Shown: in pieces, positions 36,313-47,829 of the stretch
Numbering within the stretch: the stretch's first letter is position 1
Layout of the letters: every line of letters begins with the position of its first letter
Assembly: GCF_008831285.2 (NCBI RefSeq)
Contig: NC_045149.1
Location: forward strand, 14,658,578-14,722,577
Direction: 5' to 3'
DNA length: 64,000 bases
Source of the DNA: Nymphaea colorata
Lineage: Eukaryota; Streptophyta; Magnoliopsida; Nymphaeales; Nymphaeaceae
Made by a program: the position numbers and the translations under genes
The notes under the pieces: model-generated
Databases searched by the model: none
The model's input: the letters and a program-made list of their open reading frames with translations, nothing else
Told to the model about the DNA's origin: nothing

Positions 36313-36745
36313 CCAAAACTGGTTTGGGGAGCACAAGGAGCAAGTTGTTGATGCTGTTACATTGAAGACTCTGGACTTGTGTGTGGTATTCAGCATCTGT
36401 GTTCCGCTTAATGCATATTTTTTCGTGATCACGGGTATAATGGTTGGTATTCATCTTGTTGGATCTGCTTTATCGACGTTGGGCCTGGCATTGATCGGTT
36501 CTATTTGATATTTCATTAAGTTGGATATACCCTCATTTGGATCCATATCTAGTTTGAAGTTTATGTGAGATCTTTTTTAGTAAAAAGGAAACGCTTTTGG
36601 TCGAAGATGTCATTGACCGGCAATACCGTCTCATATCGAGACTGGGCACCCATTGGTAGACGGCGGGAGCAGACCACCACCAATAGGCGGAGAGCGGTAA
36701 GTAGATTATGCATTGGCCATCAATGATGGCAGCCGAGGTACAAGC

Positions 36746-36784
<39 letters not shown>

Positions 36785-37612
36785 CATTTCCATTAAAAAT
36801 GAGGGCTGGCCAAATGAGGCTGGCCAAAAAGCCCTCTGTTTCAGGCCTGTTTTCTTTTCATTTCCTTTTTCGATTTTGATTTTTTTTTTTCTAAATATCA
36901 ATTGACGACGGATTAAGTAGTCGTAAGAAATTTTTTTCTCACTATGGCCTCTTCCGTTGTCGAAGGGCATATGACCTTTTGCCGAGGAAACCTTGGAGAG
37001 GTTGTGGCCATTGCTTGTGGGGACAGCCTAAGGTAGTGCTGTGGTAAAAAAATTAGGACTGGTGTGGTGATCCTCTTGAACTTGTGGTTTTACGGGTTCA
37101 ATTCTGGATGTTGACATAGTTGAGAAACAAACTGAAGCCACTCATTGATCATTTTATAAGCACAGGTAACAATAGAGAAGTTTCCGTAACATATTCTTTG
37201 TAATCAAGTATCAAAGAACACTAACAACGAGCAATTAAATGGTGGTGCATCCTAAATAATGAAGGAAACAACTACTCTGTAGGGCAACGCGCAATTTAAA
37301 TGGTGGTGCATCCTTACAGACAAATCAATAATGAAGGAAACCTAACTCCGATTTTAACAAATGAAACCAGTAAAAGCTCATTCTATGAAATGAAAATTCT
37401 AGGCCATGCAACTTTTCTGTGCATCACAATATATACGCTTTATGCAGTCATATCCGAGTGTATATAAATATATAATGCACTACTCACATCCGAGTAGGTG
37501 GTTAGTTTTAATTTTGAAAGGTAGCTTAGTTGTTTAAATATGATTACTAAAATTATGTTCGATTAGTGTGATCGCCACAATATTATTTTCTCAAGTTTGC
37601 TGATTGAACTAA
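36313..37612 (-). repeat. Left arm of a large inverted repeat
   Basis: Reverse-complements the right arm at 38671-40311 in the same order. Outer end: CAAAACTGGTTTGGGGAGCA (36315 on) against 40291-40310. Middle: a (CT)n tract at 36748-36781 against (GA)n at 39312-39330. Inner: GCAGTCATATCCGAGTGTA (37445 on) against 38783-38800. Innermost: GATTAGTGTGATCGCCACAA (37561 on) against 38701-38720. Arms differ by many indels, so the inversion is not recent. Confidence 0.85.
36748..36781. repeat. (CT)n microsatellite within the inverted-repeat arm
   Basis: A CT run of about 16 units. Its GA counterpart appears in the right arm (39312-39330) and in both units of the later tandem duplication, so the microsatellite belongs to the repeat family. 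Confidence 0.9.
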
Positions 37613-38670
37613 TCTTTTAGGGTTGAACAGACAAACTGAAGTAATTACTCATGTGAGTCTGAATGCTTTAAAATCTACGATCCTTCGTGAAAACTTTACG
37701 TGGAACATGAGTATCAGTTGGTTGGCCAATTTGTTGGATTTTTTTTTAATATTTGAAATTTTCTCATTCTAATTAAAATAAAATGTGTTTTAATTTTTTT
37801 AAACATCTTTTGCCAATTTAACTTGAACGTTTCAGACTACGGAAATGCCATCATTGACAAAGGTAATTGACAAACATATTATGCGATCCGGCAAAGTTGA
37901 CAAGCTAAAAGTATATGGAAGCCAACAGAAAAGATGAGAGAGGGAGAATAGGGTGAGGTGAATACCGCAGCGTCTTAAAACAACTGATAAGTTAATATTA
38001 TGCAAAATAAAAAAATAATTAGTAATAGTAATAAAGATATTTAAAGAAAACAATATACATTGGGTAGCGGGCGACGGTATAGAGGCTCAATTTTTTATAT
38101 TATACTATATAGATATATACTTAGCCTATATGCTTATTGAACTAGATCATACTCGGCCTATGCACATAGCTAATCAGTTTCCGTTATTTCTTTAGGACCA
38201 ATAGCTCAACAAAATTTAGCCAATAAGCTTGACTTTTAGAGAGGCCTTTGGAGTTTGGACCGGTGCCCAGCGAAAATAGAGAATAAAGGATATGGCAAGT
38301 GAAAAAGGAAAAAGTATAATGGCAGCGGATTGAAAACAATTGCTCAGTAACTATTGAAGAAAACAGTATATATTGGCTTTATTGATTTTATCAGTAAAGC
38401 AATGTGTATGAATTTATGATTTAAGCTTATATTCGTGAAATTAATTGTTTTATAATTGTTTCTAAAATTAATGATTTTAAACGCATGAACAGGTATATTG
38501 ACACGGCTCTTTCTCTAAGATACAAATTACATTTTGATAATTAACATGCATAATAAATGAAACTCTAAAATTAATATATTATGTTGCCGTACCCAATAAA
38601 CATGAGTAAAGCGACAGGATTGCCATATCTATGTCATATTGCCCTGGCAAGTACAGTACGTAGTGTGAAC
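37613..38670. other. Spacer (loop) of the large inverted repeat
   Basis: About 1.06 kb, AT-rich, no gene. Part of it (about 38397-38480, GTGTATGAATTTATGATT and AATTAATTGTTTTATAATTG) reverse-complements 41930-41995. So the inverted copy originally extended further and was split by about 780 bp of unrelated sequence. Confidence 0.6.
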
Positions 38671-40311
38671 GTTCCAATCAACAAACTTGAGAAAATAATA
38701 TTGTGGTGATCACACTAATCGAACGTAATGTTAATAATCATATTTACTCAATAATTCTAGTGCATTATACAATTATACACACTCGGATATGACTGCATAA
38801 ACGCATGTATATTGTGGTGCACAGAAAAACTGCATGGCCTAGAATTTTCATTTCATAGAATGTGTTAGGCTGCCGGTAGAAAAGTTTTCATTTTACTGGG
38901 TTTCATTTGTTAAATCGGAGTTAGGTTTTCTTTATTATGATGTGTCTGTAAGGATGCACCACCATTTAAATTGCTCGGTACGCTAGAGTAATTGCGTTGG
39001 CTTCAGTTGGTTTCTCAACTATGTCAACATCCAGAATTGAACCCGTAAAACCACAAGTTCAAGAGGATCACCACACCATTCCTCATTTTTTTACCACACT
39101 AGCGAAACTAGAGACACTAAGGTCGTCGCCACAAGCTCTGCCTTGTCAACCAAGGTCATGCCCTTCGACAAGCCTTAGACTGCTTAATCCATCGTCAATC
39201 GATATTTAGAAAAAAAAAATAGAAATCGAAAAAGTAAATATTTAGAAAAAAAAATCAAAATAAAAAAAGTAAATGGATGCAGGTCGAGATCGGCATGAGC
39301 GTCTACCGAGTGAGAGAGAGAGAGAGAGAGATAGAGAATAGGCCTGAAAACAGGGGGCCTTTTGGCCAGCCCTCATTTCTAACAAAATAGAGAGAGATGC
39401 TTGTACCTAGGCTGCCATCACTGATCGCCGATGGATAATCTACTTACCGCTCTTCGCCTATTGGTAGTGGTCTGCTGCCACCGTCTACCGATGGGTGCCC
39501 TGTCTGGATATGAGACGCAGATCCTTTTTTCCTAAAAAAGGATGGTCTTGTCTAACCATAAACTCATACTACAATACTACATTTGGATCCCAAATGAGGG
39601 CATATCCAACCCATTGAAATATCAAACAGAACTGAAGGCCCAACATGGATAAGCAAAATAAAATTTAAAGAACAATAAGATCCATCATTATACCCCCGAT
39701 CACGCAAAAAAAAAAATTGCTTTTTCATATGGAACAAGATGGGAAGAATTAAAAAACTGATTTTCATAAAAAACAAATGCTTACCAATGGGCATGTCATC
39801 AGTTGTGTTGTCCATGAATTTTGAACACCAAGCATGAACAAGATCCATACATGTGCACATCTAGTTAGTAGAAAAGCACTGCACATATAAATTACATAAT
39901 TGTAAAGAAGTACTTAAAACTTACAAGGGGATTCCCATCATCAGCTAGGACCTACAACTTCTAGCACCTTATCATCTTACATTGAATCTACAACCTTGCA
40001 ACAACGGACAAATTTACCATTATTACACTCAAATTTACCATTATTACACTCACTAATACAAGACATTATTGCTATGAAAGTAGATTACAGAAATACATAG
40101 CTATAAAGAAGACTTTTAATCATAGTCATGCGAAGAAAAACAAGACAGGAGAACATAGTCAGTCTAAATGAGATTAATAAGTTTACCAAATTCACAACAA
40201 TTGTCCAATCCACTAAGCACTGAGGTAAGTGGAACACATAGATGCTGAATACCACACACAAGTGTAACAGCATCAATGATTTGCTCCTTGTGCTCCCCAA
40301 ACCAGTTTTGG
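38671..40311 (+). repeat. Right arm of the large inverted repeat (same family as the 41.6-47.2 kb duplication)
   Basis: Inverse of 36313-37612, and direct homolog of about 41860-43140 and 44670-45990. The chain ACTCGGATATGACTGCATAA, ATCCGTC/CATCG-CAAT-GATATTTAGAAAA, GA tract, CTTACCGCTC and CATTTGGATCCCAAATGAG recurs in order in each. The minus-strand exon-like pieces at 39780-39850 and 40164-40373 lie in its outer half. Confidence 0.85.
39777..39854 (-). pseudogene. Exon-like fragment of an unidentified gene
   Basis: The minus strand reads DLVHAWCSKFMDNTTDDMPI and then meets a consensus splice donor ATTG|GTAAGC. The same piece, degraded, occurs at about 42930-42990 and 45760-45830. I do not recognise the parent gene. 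The reading frame plus donor suggest a captured exon, not random sequence. Confidence 0.35.
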
Positions 40312-40373
40312 TAAGAATCATCCCCAAGAACAATTCCTAACACTTGATATGACAAGCATCTTATGTGCTGCAT
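40164..40373 (-). pseudogene. Exon-like fragment of an unidentified gene
   Basis: The minus frame reads IRCLSYQVLGIVLGDDSYQN, WFGEHKEQIIDAVTLVCGIQ, HLCVPLTSVLSGL and CCEFGKLINLI, with protein-like composition. The segment encoding YQNWFGEHKEQ...DAVTL is repeated as shorter, diverged copies at 36315-36365 (plus strand), about 43080-43135 and about 45920-45980 (minus). I do not recognise the protein. Its presence in every copy of the repeat family means a gene piece was captured before the repeats multiplied. Confidence 0.4.
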
Positions 40374-41575
40374 GAATTCGTGAACTTGATCCTAACATTT
40401 TGGGTTTTCCTGAACTTGGTCGCCTGTCCTGTTGGTGAACCAGGAGCCTGCCATTAAAAACCAAAGTACTTAATACAACCAGAGTTGGCGTTAGAGTCGG
40501 TTGAAGGCATCCTTAGGAATGTGTTGTTGATTTACTAAACACGAAATAATGCCTTTTCTTTTTATGTGGTTTAATGCATAATGTTTGTTGTGGTTTAAAG
40601 CATATGGAAGATATGAATCAGGGTCTCTGTCATGAACGTGTGCGTGTGTCTCTTTCTCATACCAAGTAGAAAGACACATGTGCACGTGCACAAGTACTGA
40701 AAAAACATGTATTTGTTGATGTGCAGCTAGTGCTTGAATTCTTATAGTACCCAACTGATTGAGTCATTGAATCAGCCAACTCACCAAATGGGCACCCTAA
40801 CCAATTTGATTCACAGCACTGTTCACCTTCTAGTTCATGATCCTGGGCCTGCAGCAACAACATCAACATCAAAAACCAATAACAAATCTAAAAACAAGCC
40901 TTCCACGACTTTCTGAAATAAGTGTTAGCTGTGTCATTTTCATGCCTAAAAAACTTGCATTCTCCAACCCATTTTGCAAAACCATGTATTGCAAGCCAAG
41001 ACAAATATTAGATGAAGCCAGGAACAAAACTCATGCAACTTCAAAGCATATTCAAAGCATAGAACTTTTCAAAAATGTCACAGTTCAAAATCGAACGAAG
41101 AAGGCACACTTTTCGGTTTCTGACAGGTTCACAAATCTGGGTTAAAAAGATATTATATTGTAAAGAGACGATATGAAAACTAAGGATTTTTTTACTCTAC
41201 AGAAGTAGAGGATTTTAAAAAACCAAAATTCAGAATTTTTTGAACAATTTTGGTATTTTTTTTATTTTTTTATTCTGCCCAAATTTCTGTATAAAACAGA
41301 ATAGAATAGAAGTTCTCAAAAACAATTTTTCCTAATTAAACTATTAAAGGTCAACAGAAAATTCAGAAAACTATAATCAGAACAAGAAATGGTTGCACCT
41401 AAGATGAACATACAACACTCAAGCAACTGAGCAAATCATGACTGAGCCACATATGAACTGCCAACATCATCCCTTCAATGTTTCTTTATTTTCACATGAA
41501 CATATTCAAATATTTGCTCTGTTTTATATATATATATATATATATATAAAAGTGCCCTTTCGGATATGAAAATCG
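40312..41575. other. Rearranged repeat DNA
   Basis: 40360-40830 is an inverted relative of parts of 43199-44240 (for example CAACCAGAGTTGGC, CATATGGAAGATATGA, TGTGCACGTGCACAAGTACT). 41090-41430 is a direct relative of 49460-49800. No gene is supported here. Confidence 0.55.
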
Positions 41576-44384
41576 ACTACTAGAGCAAATGCTAGTGACT
41601 GAGCCTTGCCGGTACCATATATATATATATATATAAGTGCCCTTTCGGATATGAAAATCGACTACTGGAGCAAATGCTAGTGACTGAGCCTTGCCGGTAC
41701 CGGAATCACAGCCGAGAAATGCTGTGAGGAGAGATCTGTGGGTCAATAGCTTTAAAAAAAAAATTGTGATCTCTGGTGGAGTTTAGTATTTGAAAATTAA
41801 GAGACAATTTAATAACCTCTAAAGGGAAGAGGAGCATAAAGAAGAGAGTATTAGTGTGTTCGCCACAATGTTCACTCTACGAACTTGCTAGGGCAAAATT
41901 GAATGATGGACTTGGTCAAAAACGAAAAACATTAATTTTAGAAACAATTATAAAACAATTAATTTCAATCATAAATTCATACACAAATTGCTAAAACTTA
42001 CCACCCACTCGGATGTGAGTAGTGCACTATATAATCATATACACTCGGATATGACTGCATAACTGCATAACGCATATATATTGTGGTGCACAGAAAAATT
42101 GCATGACCTAGAATTTATTCGTTTCATAGAATGTGTTACTGGTTTCATTTGTTAAATCGGAGTTGGGTTTTCTTTATTATTGATTTGTCTGTAAGGATGC
42201 ATTGAAAAACCACAAGTTCAAGATGAAAAACCACAAGTTCAAGAGGATCACCACACCAGTCCTGATTTTTTCACCACACCAGACCTTGTCAACCAAGGTC
42301 TCCTTGGCAAAAGGTTGGCAAAAGGTCATGCCCTTCGGAGAAGCCTTCCAGTACTTAATCCGTCCACAATTGATATTTAGAAAACGCATATTGTTGCAGA
42401 ATTCCAGTTGTTGGCATGAGTGTGTGTGTGTGAGAGAGAGAGAGAATAAGCCTAACACAGAGGGTCTTTTGGCCAGCCCTCATTTCTAACGGAAATGAAA
42501 GAGAGAGAGAGAGAGATATGCTTGTACCTCCGCTGCCATCACTGATCGCTGATGGATAATCCACTTACGGCTCTCCGCCTACTGGTGGTGGTCTGCTGCC
42601 GCCGTCTACCGGATATGAGACGGTATTGCCGGTGAATGACATATTCAGGGAAGTGCTTCCTTTTTCCTAAAAAAAGATGGTCTTGTCTAACCATAAACTT
42701 CATACTACATTTGGATCTCAAATGAGCGCATCTCCAACCCACTGAAATATCAAACAGAACCAATCAATGCCAGGCCCAACGTCGACAATTTAAGAACAAC
42801 AAGATCCAACAAGATGAATACCAATCATTATACTCCTGATCACGCAAAAAAATATGCATTATTTTTCATATGTAACAAGATGGGAATAATTAAAAAACTG
42901 ATTTTCATAAAAAATAAATGCTTACCAATAGGCATGTCATCAATTGTATAGTCCAAGAATTTTGAATACCACTAGCAAGCATGAACAAGATCTATACATG
43001 TGCGCATCTAGTTGGTAGAAAAGCAACTACACATATAAAGTACTTAAAACTTACAAGGGCATAGATGCTGTCGTCAGTGTAACAGCATCAATGACTTGCT
43101 CCTTGTGCTCCCCAATATAGTTTTGGTAAGAATCAAGTATGCCAATGAGCATTTTTCCTGTCAACAACAATCTTAATCAGTGGCATAAAAAATCTCACTA
43201 ATCAAATTGGTTAGGGTGCCCATTTGGTGAATTGGCTGACTCAATGACTCAATCAGTTGGGCTTAGAGTCAAACAATAAATAATATATAAAATAAGAAAA
43301 ATCTTAAAAGACTTGAGAAAATAACAAAAAAGTGATAGATGACAAGTCTATATCCACTGAATAGAATCAGTTTGCCAGCAATTTGATCCACACCGTGATT
43401 CATAATCTGTTTCTCTTTTGATCAAGATGAAGGCCAAATAATATGTGGCATCTTCTGTTGCAGCATGGTCACTGGCCATGATGACTATACCAATAAAATT
43501 CAATAGGGCCAAAGCGACAGATGCTCACAGCAGAAAGAAAATAGGAAAATTGAAAGTTGTGCTTATGGCAATTTTCAAAAGCAGCCTTCAGGAGATGAGG
43601 AGTCCCATCTGACTTTGCAGCTAAGAAAAGGCAATCACCTACATGGACAAAAAACTTGCATAACTCCCTCCCTCTATGAGGCACATATCATTTGTAGGAA
43701 AGAACAAGAATTTGCTTCTATTAATGCTTTTAACTGTATGAATTGACATGTTAGCTCTAATAAAAACATATGCACGTTTGAACAGTGGGCCCATAAAATA
43801 CACCAATCAGCCATATCCACCTGCATTGTGATATTTTATAAATGCCATGAATTCAAGCACTAGCTACACATCAACAAATACATGTTTTTCAGTACTTGTG
43901 CACGTGCATGTGTCTTTCTACTTGGGTATGAGAGAGAGACACACACACACATGTTCATGACAGAGACGACCCTGAGTCATATCTTCCATATGCTTTAAAC
44001 CACAACAAACATGAAAAGTAAAGGCATTATTTCGTGTTCAGTACATCAACAACACATTCCTAAGGATGTCTTTAACCAATGCCACAGCCAACTCTGGTTG
44101 TATTAAGTACTTTGGTTTTTCTAGAACAGTTGTCGTTGAATGGTGAATGGCATCAAAGGCTCTTGGTTCGCCAACCCTGGGCAGTTCAGGAAAACCCAGA
44201 ATGTTAGGATCAGGTTCACGAATTCATGCAATGCATAAAATGCTTGCCATATCAAGTGTTAGGAATTATTCTTGGGAAAAAAAGATTACTGGTTCACCTT
44301 TTAGTTCATGATCCTGGGCCTTACCTGGATAAGAACATCAAAAACCAAAAGCAAATCATCAAAAACCAAACAAGCTTTCCACTA
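41576..44384 (+). repeat. Direct tandem duplication, copy A (about 2.8 kb)
   Basis: Starts at CTACTAGAGCAAATGCTAGT and ends at CAAGCTTTCC before a second start of the same sequence. Near-identical to copy B. Inside are an 85-bp local repeat with (TA)n (41551-41720), the inverted-repeat family sequence, and minus-strand exon-like pieces. Confidence 0.9.
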
Positions 44385-47217
44385 CTGGAGCAAATGCTAG
44401 TGACTGAGCCTTGCCGGTACCATATATATATATATATAAAAGTGCCCTTTCGGATATGAAAATCGACTACTGGAGCAAATGCTAGTGACTGAGCCTTGCC
44501 GGTACCGGAATCACAGACGAGAAATGCTGTGAGGAGAGATCTGTGGGTCAATAGCTTTAAAAAAAAAAATTGTGATCTCTGGTGGAGTTTAGTATTTGAA
44601 AATTAAGAGACAATTTAATAACCTCTAAAGGGAAGAGGAGCATAAAGAAGAGAGTATTAGTGTGTTCGCCACAATGTTCACTCTACGAACTTGCTAGGGC
44701 AAAATTGAATGATGGACTTGGTCAAAAACGAAAAACATTAATTTTAGAAACAATTATAAAACAATTAATTTCAATCATAAATTCATACACAAATTGCTAA
44801 AACTTACTACCCACTCGAATGTGAGTAGTGCACTATATAATCATATACACTCGGATATGACTGCATAACTGCATAACGCATATATATTGTGGTGCTTGCA
44901 TGACCTAGAATTTATTCGTTTCATAGAATGTGTTACTGGTTTCATTTGTTAAATCGGAGTTGGGTTTTCTTTATTATTGATTTGTCTGTAAGGATGCATT
45001 GAAAAACCACAAGTTCAAGAGGATCACCACACCAGTCCTGATTTTTTCACCACAGCACTACCTTCCACCAGAGACACTAAGGTCGTTGCCACAAACTCTG
45101 CCTTGTCAACCAAGGTCTCCTTGGCAAAAGGTCATGCCCTTCGGAGAAGCCTTCCACTACTTAATCCGTCCACAATTGATATTTAGAAAACGCATATTGT
45201 TGCAGAATTCCAGTTGTTGGCATGAGTGTGTGTGTGTGAGAGAGAGAGAGAGAATAAGCCTAACACAGAGGGTCTTTTGGCCAGCCCTCATTTCTAACGG
45301 AAATGAAAGAGAGAGAGAGAGAGAGAGATATGCTTGTACCTCCGCTGCCTGATCGCTGATGGATAATCCACTTACCGCTCTCCGCCTACTGGTGGTGGTC
45401 TGCTGCTGCCGTCTACCAATGGGTGTCCCGTCAATGGGTGTCCCGTCTGGATATGAGACGGTATTGCCGGTGAATGACATATTCGGGGAAGTGCTTCCTT
45501 TTTCCTAAAAAAAGATGGTCTTGTCAAACCATAAACTTCATACTACATTTGGATCCCAAATGAGCGCATCTCCAACCCACTGAAATATCAAACAGAACCA
45601 ATCAATGCCAGGCCCAAACGTCGACAATTTAAGAACAACAAGATCCAACAAGATGAATACCAATCATTATACTCAAAAAAATATGCATTATTTTTCATAT
45701 GTAAGATGGGAATAATTAAAAAACTGATTTTCATAAAAAATAAATGCTTACCAATAGGCATGTCATCAATTGTATAGTCCAAGAATTTTGAATACCACTA
45801 GCAAGCATGAACAAGATCTATACATGTGCCCCATGAACAAGATCTATACATGTGCGCATCTAGTTAGTAGAAAAGCAACTACACATATAAAGTACTTAAA
45901 ACTTACAAGGGCATAGATGTTGTCGTCAGTGTAACAGCATCAATGACTTGCTCCTTGTGCTCCCCAATATAGTTTTGGTAAGAATCAAGTATGCCAATGA
46001 GCATTTTTCCTGTCAACAACAATCTTAATCAGTGGCATAAAAAATCTCACTGTTAATCAAATTGGTTAGGGTGCCCATTTGGTGAATTGGCTGACTCAAT
46101 GACTCAATCAGTTGGGCTTAGAGTCAAACAATAAATAATATATAAAATAAGAAAAATCTTAAAAGACTTGAGAAAATAACAAAAAAGTGATAGATGACAA
46201 GTCTATATCCACTGAATAGAATCAGTTTGCCAGCAATTTGATCCACACCGTGATTCATAATCTGTTTCTCTTTTGATCAAGATGAAGGCCAAATAATATC
46301 TGGCATCTTCTGTTGCAGCATGGTCACTGGCCATGATGACTATACCAATAAAATTCAATAGGGCCAAAGCGACAGATGCTCACAGCAGAAAGAAAATAGG
46401 AAAATTGAAAGTTGTGCTTATGGCAATTTTCAAAAGCAGCCTTCAGGAGATGAGGAGTCCCATCTGACTTTGCAGCTAAGAAAAGGCAATCACCTGCATG
46501 GACAAAAAACTTGCATAACTCCCTCCCTCTATGAGGCACATATCATTTGTAGGAAAGAACAAGAATTTGCTTCTATTAATGCTTTTAACTGTATGAATTG
46601 ACATGTTAGCTCTAATAAAAACATATGCACGTTTGAACAGTGGGCCCATAAAATACACCAATCAGCCATATCCACCTGCATTGTGATATTTTATAAATGC
46701 CACGAATTCAAGCACTAGCTACACATCAACAAATACATGTTTTTCAGTACTTGTGCACGTGCATGTGTCTTTCTACTTGGGTATGAGAGAGAGACACACA
46801 CACACATGTTCATGACAGAGACGACCCTGAGTCATATCTTCCATATGCTTTAAACCACAACAAACATGAAAAGTAAAGGCATTATTTCGTGTTCAGTACA
46901 TCAACAACACATTCCTAAGGATGTCTTTAACCAATGCCACAGCCAACTCTGGTTGTATTAAGTACTTTGGTTTTTCTAGAACAGTTGTCGTTGAATGGTG
47001 AATGGCATCAAAGGCTCTTGGTTCGCCAACCACAACAGGCCTGGGCAGTTCAGGAAAACCCAGAATGTTAGGATCAGGCTTGCCATATCAAGTGTTAGGA
47101 ATTATTCTTGGGAAAAAAAAGATTACTGGTTCACCTTTTAGTTCATGATCCTGGGCCTTACCTGGATAAGAACATCAAAAACCAAAAGCAAATCATCAAA
47201 AACCAAACAAGCTTTCC
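44385..47217 (+). repeat. Direct tandem duplication, copy B (about 2.8 kb)
   Basis: Follows copy A without a gap, at CAAGCTTTCC|ACTACTGGAGC, and ends at CAAGCTTTCC|ACAACATTCTG (47217). Differences from A are mainly small indels and a 25-bp micro-duplication around 45820-45855 (ATGAACAAGATCTATACATG twice). Confidence 0.9.
46324..46497 (-). pseudogene. Exon-like fragment of an unidentified gene (copy in B; sister at about 43469-43642)
   Basis: On the minus strand, after an acceptor-like TTTGTCCATGCAG, the frame reads DCLFLAAKSDGTPHLLKAAF, ENCHKHNFQFSYFLSAVSIC and RFGPIEFYWYSHHGQ. An identical frame exists in copy A with an ACATG acceptor region. The protein family is not recognised. The second half may be intron. 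Confidence 0.35.
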
Positions 47218-47299
47218 ACAACATTCTGAAATAAGCATTAGCTGTGTCATTTTCAAGCCTAAAAAACTTACATTCTGACATAATTGTGGACCAACCTCA

Positions 47300-47377
47300 G
47301 CTCACCTTCTCCTCCAATGTAGGAAAAACATCTCGTGGCTCACCTTCTCCTCCAATGTAGGAAAAGCATCTCGTGGG
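47300..47377 (-). repeat. 38-bp tandem duplication inside an exon-like stretch
   Basis: Two units starting CTCACCTTCTCCTCCAATGT (47301-47338, 47339-47376). On the minus strand the surrounding frame reads EAVAFNPVLPIP, and each unit encodes a piece like FPTLEEK followed by GTGAGC, a splice-donor-like signal. The 38-bp period changes frame between copies. Confidence 0.6.
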
Positions 47378-47608
47378 AATGGGAAGAACTGGATTAAAAG
47401 CAACAGCCTCAATCGACGGGGAGTAGGTCATTCAGCCAGCCTAGTGACACAGCATAAATAGCATCAATGAAAAAAAATTCAATAATATCATAATTTTTCC
47501 CCAGGATACTATCTTGATTTATGGATAAACAAACACATACTAGTCAAAATATCCATGACACTCAACTAATAAGACACAAGAAGAAACAAGAAGAAACTGA
47601 ATACTAAC

Positions 47609-47718
47609 CTGGTCCAAAACTATGAAGGACCCAGCTGTCGAAGCGCAAAGGCATGTGAGGGTGGTTGGTGACGATGAAGAATAACTCCACCTCATTTTGC
47701 AAAACCATGTATTGCAAG
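47609..47718 (-). pseudogene. Exon-like fragment of an unidentified gene
   Basis: The minus strand reads LQYMVLQNEVELFFIVTNHP then HMPLRFDSWVLHSFGP and a donor CCAG|GTTAGTA. The composition and the clean donor suggest a real former exon. A shorter relative of its upstream sequence (CATTTTGCAAAACCATGTAT) occurs at 40971-40990. The parent gene is not recognised. Confidence 0.35.
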
Positions 47719-47829
47719 CCAAGACAAATATTAGATGAAGCCAGGAACAAAACTCATACAACTTTAAAGGATAAAATTTTTCAAAAATGCCACAGTTCAA
47801 AATCGACCAATAAGAGATCCTCCCTAAGT

